Shown: positions 48,542 through 57,770, numbered from the stretch's first letter. The stretch is DNA of 64,000 bases from Lentzea tibetensis (GCF_007845675.1 NZ_VOBR01000002.1:186001-250000), one strand, 5' to 3'. Translations and numbers: made by a program. The notes: generated from the sequence alone by a model not told the origin.

Positions 48542-50515
48542 GTGACCGACGCGACAGGAATTCTGGTTGCCCAGAGGTACCGGCTGGCCCAGGTGATCGG
48601 CTCCGGTGGAATGGGCCGGGTCTGGCTCGGCCGTGACGAGTTGATCGGCCGGGAGGTGGCGATCAAGGAGCTGCTGCTGCCCGCCGGGCTCGACGGCGAA
48701 CAGCGGGCGATGCTCTGCCAGCGCGCGATGCGGGAGGCGCAGCTCGCCGGCCGGCTCAACCACCCCGGCATCGTCACCGTGCACGACGTCGTCGAGTACA
48801 ACAGCACGCCGATGATCGTGATGGAGTTCGTCCGCGGCGGGTCGCTGGCCGACGTCATCCGGACGCAGGGCGGGCTGCCCGTCGAACAGGTCGCGTACAT
48901 CGGTACGGCCATGCTCACCGCGTTGCGGGCCGCGCATCAGGCCGGGATCGTGCACCGAGACCTCAAGCCCGCCAACGTGTTGCTGTCCGGGGACCGGGTC
49001 GTGATCACCGACTTCGGCATCGCCAGGCTGACCGGCGACGTCCAGCTGACCTCATCCGGCACCATCATCGGGACGCCCGCGTACATGGCTCCCGAGCAGG
49101 GGACCGGCGCGCCCATCACGCCGGCGACCGACCTGTGGTCGCTGGGTGCCACGCTGTACGCGGCCCTGGAAGGCAGGCCTCCCTTCGAAGGCCCGGACTT
49201 CATGGCGACGCTGGCGGCGTTGCTCACCAGCGAACCGCGGCCTCCGCAGCGCGCCGGACGCCTCACCGGAGTGCTGAACGCGTTGCTCCGCAAGAATCCG
49301 GCCGAGCGCGCCACCGCGGACCAGGTCGCGCACCTCCTGGCAGGCACGGGTTCGCCGCTACCGGCGGCCGAGTCGAAGGGTGGCCGGGGCGGTGTGCCCC
49401 GACGCACGCTGTTGCTCGCGGGCGGCGGTGCGCTCGCGGCGATCGGCATCTCCTCGGTGCTGTTGTTGAAGAACAAGGATTCGGGCGAGGCGTCCGGGGC
49501 GTCTCCCAACGAGAACTCGACCGGTGCCCCGGCGAAGGACGTCGCAGCCGGGCAGGGCGGCACGAGCGCCCCGGCCGAGCCGGGCAGGCCGATCGAGATC
49601 ACCGAGCACATCCAGTTGACCGGGCACGACGAACGCATCACGTCGGTGGCGTTCAGCCCGGACGGCTCCATGCTCGCGAGCGGCGACGGCGGACTCGACA
49701 AGGCTCCCACAGTGCGGTTGTGGGACGCGGCAACCGGGAAACCCCTGGCCACTCTCGTCGGCCCACCAGGGACCGGTGGCGCTTCGGCGGGTGCCGTGGC
49801 GTTCAGCCCCGACGGCAAGCTGCTGGCCGCGGGCGGGAACTTCCTCGGCGACAGCACCAGGTTGTGGAACGTCGCGGACCGGAAGCTCGTCGGCCCGCTC
49901 GACCAGAGCCGCTCCATCATGAAGTCACTCGCGTTCAGCCCGGACGGGAAGACCGTGGCCGGCGTGACCCACACCGGTTCGATCAAGCTGTGGGACGTGT
50001 CGAGCAGACAGGTCAAGATCGGGTTGCCCGACGGCGACGGAGGGCGCAACGTGGTGTTCAGCCCGGACGGCGCGCTGCTGGCCAACGGCGGGGTCAAGGG
50101 CACGGAGGTCCGGCTGTCCGACCCGGCGACCGGACGCACCGTCCGCGCCATCGACGACGCGACCGGCAGTGACGTGTCCTTCTCGCCTGACGGGAAGACA
50201 CTCGCGGTGCCCGACGCCGATGGGAAGAACAGCTTCAGGCTCTGGGACGTCGCCACGGGGCAGAGCAAGGCGGTCTTCGACCGGACCGAGGACATCACTC
50301 TGGCGTCCGTCCTGTTCAGCCCGGACGGCAAAACCGTTGCCGCCTGGGGCTTGGGGAACACCATCCAGCTCTGGGACGTGGCGTCCCGAAGAATCCGCGC
50401 CGTCCTGATCGGCGCTGCCGGCAATCCGCAGTCGGTGGTGTTCGACGCCAAGGGAACCAGGATCGCCTGCGGTGGCGACGACAAGACCATCCGTATCTGG
50501 AAGCTCCCCCGCTGA
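48542..50515 (+). CDS. Ser/Thr protein kinase with extracellular WD40 repeats
   Basis: A 657-residue receptor-type kinase. The PknB-like kinase domain spans about 12-270: glycine loop GSGGMGRV, K42, catalytic D140 (HRDLKPAN), D157-FG, and APE in YMAPEQ. One transmembrane helix lies near 289-310 (LLLAGGGALAAIGISSVLLL). A Ser/Gly/Pro-rich spacer follows and then about seven WD40 repeats (about 358-657), each with VAFSPDGK and LWDVA motifs. The propeller should be outside the membrane and may sense ligands or partners. The gene ends at a long palindromic terminator opposite the WGR gene. Confidence 0.94.
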   Translation: MTDATGILVAQRYRLAQVIGSGGMGRVWLGRDELIGREVAIKELLLPAGLDGEQRAMLCQRAMREAQLAGRLNHPGIVTVHDVVEYNSTPMIVMEFVRGGSLADVIRTQGGLPVEQVAYIGTAMLTALRAAHQAGIVHRDLKPANVLLSGDRVVITDFGIARLTGDVQLTSSGTIIGTPAYMAPEQGTGAPITPATDLWSLGATLYAALEGRPPFEGPDFMATLAALLTSEPRPPQRAGRLTGVLNALLRKNPAERATADQVAHLLAGTGSPLPAAESKGGRGGVPRRTLLLAGGGALAAIGISSVLLLKNKDSGEASGASPNENSTGAPAKDVAAGQGGTSAPAEPGRPIEITEHIQLTGHDERITSVAFSPDGSMLASGDGGLDKAPTVRLWDAATGKPLATLVGPPGTGGASAGAVAFSPDGKLLAAGGNFLGDSTRLWNVADRKLVGPLDQSRSIMKSLAFSPDGKTVAGVTHTGSIKLWDVSSRQVKIGLPDGDGGRNVVFSPDGALLANGGVKGTEVRLSDPATGRTVRAIDDATGSDVSFSPDGKTLAVPDADGKNSFRLWDVATGQSKAVFDRTEDITLASVLFSPDGKTVAAWGLGNTIQLWDVASRRIRAVLIGAAGNPQSVVFDAKGTRIACGGDDKTIRIWKLPR

Positions 50516-50518
50516 CCG

Positions 50519-50554
50519 GTGCGGGCGGACGCTCGGCCGAGCGTCCGCCCGCAC
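50519..50554. terminator. Long palindromic bidirectional terminator
   Basis: The 18-bp arms 50519-50536 and 50537-50554 are perfect inverted repeats (GTGCGGGCGGACGCTCGG and its complement). They fill nearly the whole gap between the convergent kinase and WGR genes. Confidence 0.8.
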
Positions 50555-50557
50555 GCC

Positions 50558-53500
50558 TCAGCTCGTCAGCGAGGCGAGCTCGGACAGCAGTTCGGAGACG
50601 GTCACCGGGTCCAGTTCGGTGGTGTGGGCCGCGTCCTTGGGCGACGACCACGAACCGTGGCCGCTGGGGGAGTACCAGAGCTCGGTGAGCTGCTGGTCCG
50701 GGAACTCGTCGACGAGGCCCACCGCGATGCCCGGATCGAGCGACGCGACGACGGCGCCGCCGTTCGGCAGCGGCCGGGTGATCCAGCACTCGATGCCCGC
50801 GTCCTGCGGCTCGCCGCGCACCCAGCCGCGCTTGGTGAGGCCGAGCAGTTTGCCCACCTGGGTCTCCAGCCCGAAGAACTGCTTGAGCGCCACGTCCAGC
50901 GCCTGGCCGGGCTCGGTCGCGTAGACCGGCCTGCCGAGCTGCGGGAACGGCTGCAGGATCTCGTAGTCCGCGAACACCTCGCCCCACGCCGCGAGCACGT
51001 CCGCGCCGAGCGTCGCCGGGTGCGCGAGCCGCACCTGCGCGTCGTCCGGCAGCGTGAGCTCGCCGTCCTCGACGTCGGCGAGCGTGCGGTCCTCGGCCAG
51101 CCGGAACGAGGCACCACCGTCGGTGACCCACACCAGCCTGCGCACGATGTGCCACAGCAGCGGGTGCCCCGCCAGCAGGTCGCGGAACTCGGCGGCGGTC
51201 CACGCGCGCTGGGTGACCATCGCCGCCTCCAGCCGGTGGATCTGGTCCGCGGCGACCGTGCGGACGTCCTTCTTCAACGCGGCGAACCGCTGGTGCTCCG
51301 CGGGCGCGAGCTCCTCGTCGTCGCGGGCGCCCGGCTTCGGCAGGTCCTTGCGGCGCTTGCCGTCGGAGTCCACGACGTACGGCTTGAGCTGCTCGTCGAA
51401 CCCGACGGTGAACGTGCGCGCGCCGTAGTCGATCGTCAGCGACGCCGCCTCGTCGAGACCGAGCCGCGGCACGAGCCGGTCGGCCAGCTGCTCGCGGCTC
51501 AGCCCCAGCTGGGCGGCGATGGCGGCGACCTTCTCCTGCGCCTTCGTCTTGAGCCCCTTGAACTTCACCTTCTCCGCGATGCCGTTCAGGTGCGCGAGCG
51601 CGACCTCCGAGCCGATCTCGGCGAGCACGTCCAGCGCCGTCACGGCACGCTGGTGCTGGCTCTCACCCGGCCACTGCCGGATCAGCGGCGACAGCCTGCG
51701 CACCGTCTCGTCGTCGCCGAACCAGCCGAGCGCGGCGAGCACCCAGCCGTCCTTCGACGGCCCGCCCGCCTGCACCCACCGTTCGAACACGGTCCACGCG
51801 AAGGACGCCAGCGAGGCGGGATCGCACGCCTGGGCGGCGATCGGCAGGCCCGCGTACACCTCACCCGGCTTCGACAGCGCGGCCGTCGTCAGCAGGTGCG
51901 TGACCGCGCTCGGCGGCAGCGCCTGCTTCTCGTCCCGGACCTTGATCTGCGGCAGCAGGTGCGGGTCGGCCCACGCGGGGACCACGGGCAGCTTCGCGGG
52001 CAGTACCTCGGTCTGGTCGACGCTCACCAGCGCGTGCGCACCCTCTCGTGCGGCGGCACCGAACTCGGCCGCGATCGCGACCAGGTCGTGCTCCTGCGCA
52101 CCGAGGAACCGCAGCGCCGCCTCGGCGTTCTTCCGCTCCGGCCCCTTCTCTCCGAGCGCGGCGGGGAGCAGCACCCGGACCGCGGTCGCGCCGTGCCGGA
52201 CGAGCCACTCGACGGCGTGCTTGCGCGCGGACTTGGTGCGGCAGAACCAGTCCGCCATCAGCGCGGCGACCTCGGCGGAGGCGAACGGCACGAGCAGCAC
52301 GCCGAGGGACTGGGGACTCGTCCCGGCGTAGCGCGCCAACGGGGCCAGCGCGTCGAGCTCGTACCTCGCGGCGACCACCTTGCCCCACTCGTCGCCGTAG
52401 TAGGAATACGTCGGCGTCCAGCCGGCGAGCATCGGCCGGACGATGTCCTCCGGCCCCTTGGCGAAGAAGTACGTCTCGTCGTGCCCGTTGGTCTTGTCGT
52501 TCAGGATCTGGTCGCGCGATTCCTCCCAGTTCTCGTTGCCCCAGTTCGCCCAGTACCCGGTCTCCCGCAGCCACGCGTCCTGCTCGCCCGCGGCCCAGGT
52601 GACCGACGGTTCAGGTGCCGAAAGCCCTTCGACCACAACGGGTTTCACCGGCTTGATCCGCCGCGTCCACGGCGGCCGCACCAGCAGTTCCGGCAACGCT
52701 TCGTCGGGTGCGACGGGCAACAGGCCCGCTCCGCTCGTCAGCTGGTCCGCGACCGCCCGCACCTCGTCGGACAGCGTCAGCTCGGGGTGCGCCCGCAGGT
52801 GCGCGTCGAACAGCCCGCGCATCCGTTCGTCGCCGAGCGCCCGTGCCGCGAGCAACCGCGCCGCGCGGTTCGGGAACGCCTTCATCGCTTCGAGCAGCGC
52901 GGGCTGGACCTTGTTCTGCTCCAGCCGGTCCAGCAGGATCGTGAACGCCTCGTCGGTCGGCAGCCCGGCCAGGATGGTGAGCGCTCGCTTGCGCGACTCG
53001 GCGTGGTTGTAGGCGGAGTCGAGCTCCTGCGCCAGCAGCGGCGCGATCGCCGTGCCGACGGCGCCCACGAGCGTGTACACGACTTCCTGGTCCCACATGA
53101 AGCCGTGCGAGCGGTCGAGCACGTCGAGGTCGGCGGGCCTGCTGATGCTGCACGCGGTGAGCGCCCAGTGCACGTGGTCGATGTCCTCGTCGAGCGACTC
53201 GGCGACCCAGTCGGCGCGCGTCGGCATCAGGTACGCCCGCAGCACGTTCGGCGTGAAGTCCGCGCCGAGCGGTTCGAGCGCCTCCTCGGCCGCCGCGTAC
53301 TCCTCGTCGCTCGCCGCGGCGAGCGCCGCCCTGACCGCGTCGGCACCGGGGAGCACCTGGTGGTGGTTGATGGGCAGGTCGTCGGTCTGCGGCACGACCC
53401 AGCAGTCGGGCCGCTCACCCTTGCCCCAGTTGACCTCCGCCTCGTCGTCGATGGTCGTGTGCACCTCGGCGCACCGCATGATCGCCTCGGCCGCGAACAC

Positions 53501-54088
53501 CGGGCCGTGCTCGGCGATCCAGTGGTGCGGTACCGCCGCCACGTCCGGCCGGTGGTAGTTGTCCTGCATCGACGCCAGGCGCACGACCGCGGCGCCGAGC
53601 GGGGTCGGCCTGCCCGCGAGGTACTCGCGCCCGGCCGCCGCCAGCTTCTTCTCGGAGCGGTGGTCGGCGAGGATCTTCTCCGCGCGCGGGCGACCGTGTG
53701 CCAGCAACCTGGCCCCGGAGGCGATCCGGGCCTCGTCCGGCCGGAACACGGGCTCGCCTCGGTCGCGCCGCGGTAACGCGTGCCGCCGCCACGCGGGCGG
53801 CATGACGAACGCGTCCTCGTCGCGGCCGGGCTCGGCGGGTGCGGTGGGAACCACGGGCGCGACCGGTGCCGTCTCGACCGCGTCGCCGACGAGTCTGTAG
53901 CCCTTCTTCTCCTTCTCCGCCACCAGTTTGGCGACGTGCGACTCGGCCGCGGCGACGTCGGCGAGCGACTTGACCTTCGTCTGCCCGTCGGTCCCGAGCC
54001 GTCCGAACCGGACGGTCACGTCCACGTCGTCGCGACCGATCTCCCAGAACTTGGCCGAGCCACCGTCGACCAGCTCCCACCTGCGCAC
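50558..54088 (-). CDS. WGR domain / DUF4132 protein
   Basis: A 1176-residue cytoplasmic protein. Residues about 2-80 are a WGR domain (FWEIGRDDVDVTVRFGRLGTDGQTKVK), a nucleic-acid or PARP-type module. A long helical HEAT-like middle follows, and the last 300 residues (EDRTLADVEDGELTLPDDAQVRLAHPATL to the end) resemble DUF4132 of MolR-type proteins. No signal peptide or membrane helix. Function is unknown; related proteins occur in many actinobacteria and some appear in conflict or stress loci. It is monocistronic and convergent with the kinase gene. Confidence 0.88.
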   Translation of the reverse strand: MRRWELVDGGSAKFWEIGRDDVDVTVRFGRLGTDGQTKVKSLADVAAAESHVAKLVAEKEKKGYRLVGDAVETAPVAPVVPTAPAEPGRDEDAFVMPPAWRRHALPRRDRGEPVFRPDEARIASGARLLAHGRPRAEKILADHRSEKKLAAAGREYLAGRPTPLGAAVVRLASMQDNYHRPDVAAVPHHWIAEHGPVFAAEAIMRCAEVHTTIDDEAEVNWGKGERPDCWVVPQTDDLPINHHQVLPGADAVRAALAAASDEEYAAAEEALEPLGADFTPNVLRAYLMPTRADWVAESLDEDIDHVHWALTACSISRPADLDVLDRSHGFMWDQEVVYTLVGAVGTAIAPLLAQELDSAYNHAESRKRALTILAGLPTDEAFTILLDRLEQNKVQPALLEAMKAFPNRAARLLAARALGDERMRGLFDAHLRAHPELTLSDEVRAVADQLTSGAGLLPVAPDEALPELLVRPPWTRRIKPVKPVVVEGLSAPEPSVTWAAGEQDAWLRETGYWANWGNENWEESRDQILNDKTNGHDETYFFAKGPEDIVRPMLAGWTPTYSYYGDEWGKVVAARYELDALAPLARYAGTSPQSLGVLLVPFASAEVAALMADWFCRTKSARKHAVEWLVRHGATAVRVLLPAALGEKGPERKNAEAALRFLGAQEHDLVAIAAEFGAAAREGAHALVSVDQTEVLPAKLPVVPAWADPHLLPQIKVRDEKQALPPSAVTHLLTTAALSKPGEVYAGLPIAAQACDPASLASFAWTVFERWVQAGGPSKDGWVLAALGWFGDDETVRRLSPLIRQWPGESQHQRAVTALDVLAEIGSEVALAHLNGIAEKVKFKGLKTKAQEKVAAIAAQLGLSREQLADRLVPRLGLDEAASLTIDYGARTFTVGFDEQLKPYVVDSDGKRRKDLPKPGARDDEELAPAEHQRFAALKKDVRTVAADQIHRLEAAMVTQRAWTAAEFRDLLAGHPLLWHIVRRLVWVTDGGASFRLAEDRTLADVEDGELTLPDDAQVRLAHPATLGADVLAAWGEVFADYEILQPFPQLGRPVYATEPGQALDVALKQFFGLETQVGKLLGLTKRGWVRGEPQDAGIECWITRPLPNGGAVVASLDPGIAVGLVDEFPDQQLTELWYSPSGHGSWSSPKDAAHTTELDPVTVSELLSELASLTS

Positions 54089-54191
54089 GTTCGCCTACCT
54101 CCTGCACGTCGATCCGATGTTGTGCGGGACCGTACGGCAGAGGTCCGACAATTTCCGCCGGCTTGATCGAACAGCGACGCAAGGAGCCCGA

Positions 54192-54239
54192 CAGGAACGA
54201 TGTTCCTTCGTTGACAAATGAAACCGATTGCATCTACGT
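54192..54239 (+). promoter_or_regulatory. Promoter with LacI/cre-like operator for the lyase-like gene
   Basis: TTGACA (54210-54215) and TACGTT (54234-54239) are separated by 18 bp. The spacer contains TGAAACCGATTGCA (54218-54231), which fits the cre/LacI-family consensus TGWAANCGNTWNCA at every fixed position. Just upstream is a second dyad, AGGAAC-GAT-GTTCCT (54192-54206). Carbon-source repression is the natural reading. Confidence 0.65.
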
Positions 54240-54304
54240 TCCGAATACCGCCGTCGCTGTGCACCCCTGTCGAATCGCCGCCAGGAAGGACACACGGAGA
54301 AACG

Positions 54305-55108
54305 ATGGTGGAGCTCAGGTTCACCAGGCGGGCCGCCCTGCAGACCGCGGCGGCCGCGGCACTCGTGCTCGCGTCGGTGGCACCCGCGGGAGCGGCGCCG
54401 CAGGCACTGGCCCCGCAGTGGCAGCCCAACCCCGCGGTCGACGGCCTGAAGGCCTTCGAGGGGATCGAGGCCGACCGCGGTGGAAAGCACCCGGAACGCA
54501 AGTACGTCGTCATCGAAGGCGACCACTGGAAGTTCAACATCTGGAAGGACGACCGCGACACCACGGGTGGCGGTGACCGCCAGCGCACCGAGTCGAAGGG
54601 CATGGTGGCGAACGGGGCGGCGCTGAAGCTGAAGAACGGCGAGACCTGGACGATCTCCTACGAGATGTTCATGCCGTCGACCCTGCACGGCACCAGCAAG
54701 TTCACCCACATCTTCCAGACGAAGACACCCAAGACCAACGGCGGCCCGTGGACGACGTTGTCCCTCGGCCGCAGCGGCAGCAAGGAAACCATCCGGGCGC
54801 GGGCGTTCAGCACGTCCGGCGCGCCGGACATCGCGTCCACCGACCTGGCCCCGTTGCGCGACAAGTGGGTCACCGTCGAGTGGACGATCACGCCCGGCGC
54901 CAAGGGCACGGTCGGGTTCGTGATCCGCAACGGCACGGGTGCGAACGCGCCGATCGCCGCGCAGGGCAGGCGGACGGACGTGCGCATCCCGGACGAGGGT
55001 GACTACATCCGGCCGAAGTGGGGCATCTACCGCTCGGTCGAGAGCGCCTCGTCCGACATCCTCACGACGTACATCAACTTCCGGAACTACCAGGCGACCA
55101 AGAAGTAG
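54305..55108 (+). CDS. Exported polysaccharide-lyase-like (concanavalin A fold) protein
   Basis: A 267-residue protein with a Tat-like leader: the twin arginines in FTRRAALQ precede an Ala/Val helix ending APAGA. The body is beta-rich, with KYVVIEGDHWKFNIWKDDRD, TWTISYEMFMPSTLHGTSKFTHIFQTK and PKWGIYRSVESASSDILTTYINFRNY, resembling heparin lyase I-like and other jelly-roll lyases or glucan-binding proteins. Catalytic residues cannot be set with confidence. GGAG precedes ATG 54305. The promoter carries a sugar-type operator, which supports a role in polysaccharide use. A terminator hairpin follows. Confidence 0.75.
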   Translation: MVELRFTRRAALQTAAAAALVLASVAPAGAAPQALAPQWQPNPAVDGLKAFEGIEADRGGKHPERKYVVIEGDHWKFNIWKDDRDTTGGGDRQRTESKGMVANGAALKLKNGETWTISYEMFMPSTLHGTSKFTHIFQTKTPKTNGGPWTTLSLGRSGSKETIRARAFSTSGAPDIASTDLAPLRDKWVTVEWTITPGAKGTVGFVIRNGTGANAPIAAQGRRTDVRIPDEGDYIRPKWGIYRSVESASSDILTTYINFRNYQATKK

Positions 55109-55120
55109 CGCCGAACCCGG

Positions 55121-55165
55121 TGATCACGGCACGGCCTTGCGCGAACGCGGGCCGTGCTGTGATCA
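55121..55165. terminator. Terminator hairpin after the lyase-like gene
   Basis: Arms 55121-55136 and 55150-55165 pair at 15 of 16 positions with a 13-nt loop. The hairpin begins 12 nt after the stop codon. Confidence 0.75.
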
Positions 55166-55210
55166 TGGGGGCATGTCCACCGATCGAAAGGGCGTGTTCG
55201 CCCTCGCGCG

Positions 55211-56323
55211 ATGAGCGCACGTCGCCGGCGCACGTCCCGGCACGTCGCCGATCCGGCCCGAGCACTCGACCTGTGGCTCACCGCCGTCGACATCCGCACC
55301 GAATGGCAGGGTCACGCCCTGCGCGCCGAACCGGCTGACCGCGAGGCCGCCGAACGCGCCATCACCTCCCTCTACGCACTGGCCGGCAGGCCGAAGCCCC
55401 GGTTCGACTGGACCGGCTCGCCCGCGATCGCCGCGTCACTCGTGCCACCGACGGTCAACGCGCTGTCCGCGGACGGGCCGTGGCCGTTCGAGAGCGAGCT
55501 GGCCACGCTGGGGTCTGCGTTGCGGGACCGGCTCGACCACGGCATCCGCGGTGCACCGAACCTGTGGCCGGAACGCGGGGGAGTCCGCACGGTGCTGCGC
55601 GCACAGCTGGAACCGATCACGCGCCGCATCCGCTCCGAACTGCGCGACGGTCTCGGCCTGCATTGGTACGGCCAGCAGGAAGCCGACTGGATCGCGCACC
55701 ACGACGTGCACCGCAGGGTGCTCGGCGCGCGCCACGATCCCGAGGACGAGGCCCAGTTCGAGCTGTGGGCGACGGTCGCCCGCAGCTGCGGCTGGTGGTG
55801 GCCGCGGGAGGACGTGTGCGTGATCGCCGAACGCCCGTCGGCGTTCGGCACCGAACCCGTGCCCGGCACGTTCGACGACGAGATTCGCCTGCACGGCAAG
55901 GCGATCGAGTTCCCGGACGGCTGGTCGGTGTACGCCTGGCACGGCACCCCGGTGCCGGGCTGGGTCGTCGAGGCACCGACCGTGGACCGCATCGCGGCGG
56001 AGCGCAACGTCGAGGTGCGCCGGTGCGCGATCGAGCACATCGGCTGGGCCGCGTTCATCGACGGAGCCTCGTTGCGGCTCGCCGGCCAGTCGGCTGATCC
56101 CGGAAACCCCGACAGCGCACTGCTCCTGTACGACCTGCCGTCGGACGTGTGGGGTGTCCACACGCGACTCCTGCTGGCCGTCAACGGCTCCTTCGAACGG
56201 GACGGCACGCGGCGCCGCTACGGCCTGCTCGTCCCGTCCCACTTCGACAACCCGATCGACGCGGCGGGCTGGACGTACGGGCTCAGCGGAGCCCAGTACG
56301 CCCAGCTGCGGCGCCGGACCTGA
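55211..56323 (+). CDS. DUF6745 family protein
   Basis: A 370-residue cytoplasmic protein. The last 90 residues (IGWAAFIDGA, LLLYDLPSDVWGVHTRLLLAVNGSFERDG, YGLLVPSHFDNPIDAAGWTYGL) are typical of DUF6745, and the region AWHGTPVPGWVVEAPT is also conserved in my recollection of the family. Function unknown. It has no signal peptide. A companion gene follows 17 nt downstream; the pair recurs in actinomycetes. Confidence 0.78.
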   Translation: MSARRRRTSRHVADPARALDLWLTAVDIRTEWQGHALRAEPADREAAERAITSLYALAGRPKPRFDWTGSPAIAASLVPPTVNALSADGPWPFESELATLGSALRDRLDHGIRGAPNLWPERGGVRTVLRAQLEPITRRIRSELRDGLGLHWYGQQEADWIAHHDVHRRVLGARHDPEDEAQFELWATVARSCGWWWPREDVCVIAERPSAFGTEPVPGTFDDEIRLHGKAIEFPDGWSVYAWHGTPVPGWVVEAPTVDRIAAERNVEVRRCAIEHIGWAAFIDGASLRLAGQSADPGNPDSALLLYDLPSDVWGVHTRLLLAVNGSFERDGTRRRYGLLVPSHFDNPIDAAGWTYGLSGAQYAQLRRRT

Positions 56324-56340
56324 CCTCACGAGGTGATCAC

Positions 56341-56814
56341 GTGAATCTCGCGCAACTGCTCGACCGGTCCGGCATGGACGCCGTGGACCACCTGGAACGA
56401 CAACTGACCATCCCGGTGATCGACGGCCTGCAGGGGCAGGGCGACCTCGTCGTCATCCCGCTCGACATGACCACCGCGCAGGTCCGAGCGGCCGGCTGGC
56501 GAGCGGTCCCGCCGAGCGGCGCGGAGCTCGTCCGCGGCGCCGCGGGCAACAACCCGCACACGCTCGTCGCCGACCCGGACATCTGCCGGTACCACCAGAA
56601 CGTGCACGACGCGGCGGGGCTGGGCATCGCGGTGTTCGAGAACTCCGCGCCGGTCTACCTGGTGCACCCGGAACACGGCGGCACCGGCGTCGCGCCGGGG
56701 CGGTGGCTGGTGCGGCGTCAGCGGGAACGCCGCACCTCCGGCCGGGTGGGGTACCCGTTGCTCGGTTCGACGACCTGGTACCACGGAGGTTCGACGGCGC
56801 TAGTCGCCGACTAG
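56341..56814 (+). CDS. Conserved protein of unknown function, DUF6745 partner
   Basis: A 157-residue protein: LAQLLDRSGMDAVDHLERQLTIPVIDGLQGQGDLVVIPL, then NPHTLVADPDICRYHQNVHDAAGLGIAVFE and the end GYPLLGSTTWYHGGSTALV. No known domain. GTG 56341 is chosen for its GAGGTGA site and 17-nt distance from the DUF6745 gene, which suggests translation from one mRNA and a functional partnership. Confidence 0.75.
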   Translation: MNLAQLLDRSGMDAVDHLERQLTIPVIDGLQGQGDLVVIPLDMTTAQVRAAGWRAVPPSGAELVRGAAGNNPHTLVADPDICRYHQNVHDAAGLGIAVFENSAPVYLVHPEHGGTGVAPGRWLVRRQRERRTSGRVGYPLLGSTTWYHGGSTALVAD

Positions 56815-56864
56815 CCGGGCGCCGTCCGGCGCTACGGTGGCCGTGGAGAGAAACGGAGTGGCTG

Positions 56865-57734
56865 ATGTCGCAGCTGGACCACGCCGAGTCCGAGTTCACC
56901 GCGGCCCGGCCGAGGCTGTTCGGCATCGCGTACCGGATGTCGGGCAGCGTCGCCGACGCCGAGGACCTCGTGCAGGAGGTCTGGGTGCGCTGGCAGACCG
57001 CGGACCGGGCAGCCGTGGTCAACCCGGAGGCGTACCTGGCGACGGCGATCACCCGGCTGGCGATCAACGAGAGCCAGACCGCGCGGGCGCGCCGCGAAAC
57101 GTACGTGGGGCCGTGGCTTCCGGAGCCGGTGGACACCGCCGCGGACCCGCAGCTCGGTGCCGAGCGGGGCGCGGTGCTGGAGCTGGCCGTGCTGATGCTG
57201 CTGGAGAAGCTCACCCCGACCGAACGGGCCGCGTACGTGCTGCGCGAGGCGTTCGACTACCCGTACCGGGAGATCGCCGAGATCGTGCGGACCACCGAGG
57301 TCGCGGCACGGCAGCTGGTCAGCCGGGCGCGCAAGCACCTCGCGGACGAACGGCGGGCGCCGGTGGACTCCGCCGAGCAGCGGCGGCTGCTGTCCGCGTT
57401 CGTGGCCGCCGCGCAGGCGGGCGAGCTGGCCGAGCTGGAGCGGCTGTTCAGCGACGACGTGGTCAGCTACTCCGACAGCGGTGGCGTGGCGCGCGCGGCG
57501 CGGGTCCCGCTGGTCGGCGCGCGGAACCTGGCGAGGGTGTTCGCCTCGTGGGCACCGAAGTTCTGGACCGGGGCGGACGTGTCCTTCGTCGAGGTGAACG
57601 GGCTGGCCGCCGTCGCGGTGGGCCGGGACGGCGACACGCACGCCCTGGTGACCGTGACGGCGTCGGCGGAAGGCATCGACCAGGTGATGTGGCTGGTGAA
57701 CCCCGCCAAGATCGGCGCGTTCCGCACCGTGTGA
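56865..57734 (+). CDS. ECF41 group RNA polymerase sigma factor (SigJ-like)
   Basis: A 289-residue sigma factor with a fused regulatory C-terminus. Sigma-2 covers about 8-75 (RLFGIAYRMSGSVADAEDLVQEVW), the linker has YVGPWLPEP at 80-88, a signature of ECF41, and sigma-4 covers about 105-165 (AYVLREAFDYPYREIAEIV). The SnoaL-like extension (about 170-289) has the YSDSGG segment and VNPAKI in place of the NPDKL motif that controls activity in this group; no anti-sigma is needed. ATG 56865 has GGAG 7 nt upstream. The next gene encodes an oxidoreductase, the kind of partner ECF41 usually regulates. Confidence 0.92.
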   Translation: MSQLDHAESEFTAARPRLFGIAYRMSGSVADAEDLVQEVWVRWQTADRAAVVNPEAYLATAITRLAINESQTARARRETYVGPWLPEPVDTAADPQLGAERGAVLELAVLMLLEKLTPTERAAYVLREAFDYPYREIAEIVRTTEVAARQLVSRARKHLADERRAPVDSAEQRRLLSAFVAAAQAGELAELERLFSDDVVSYSDSGGVARAARVPLVGARNLARVFASWAPKFWTGADVSFVEVNGLAAVAVGRDGDTHALVTVTASAEGIDQVMWLVNPAKIGAFRTV

Positions 57735-57743
57735 CGCAGGTCC

Positions 57744-57770
57744 TGTCACACCTGCGCCCGCTGTCCGGTC
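57744..57770 (+). promoter_or_regulatory. ECF41-type promoter upstream of the oxidoreductase gene
   Basis: TGTCACA (57744-57750), 16 bp, then GGTC (57767-57770). The ECF41 consensus as I recall it is TGTCACA and CGTC about 16 bp apart, so only one base differs. The site is about 49 bp before the oxidoreductase ATG and 10 bp after the sigma gene's stop. Confidence 0.65.
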
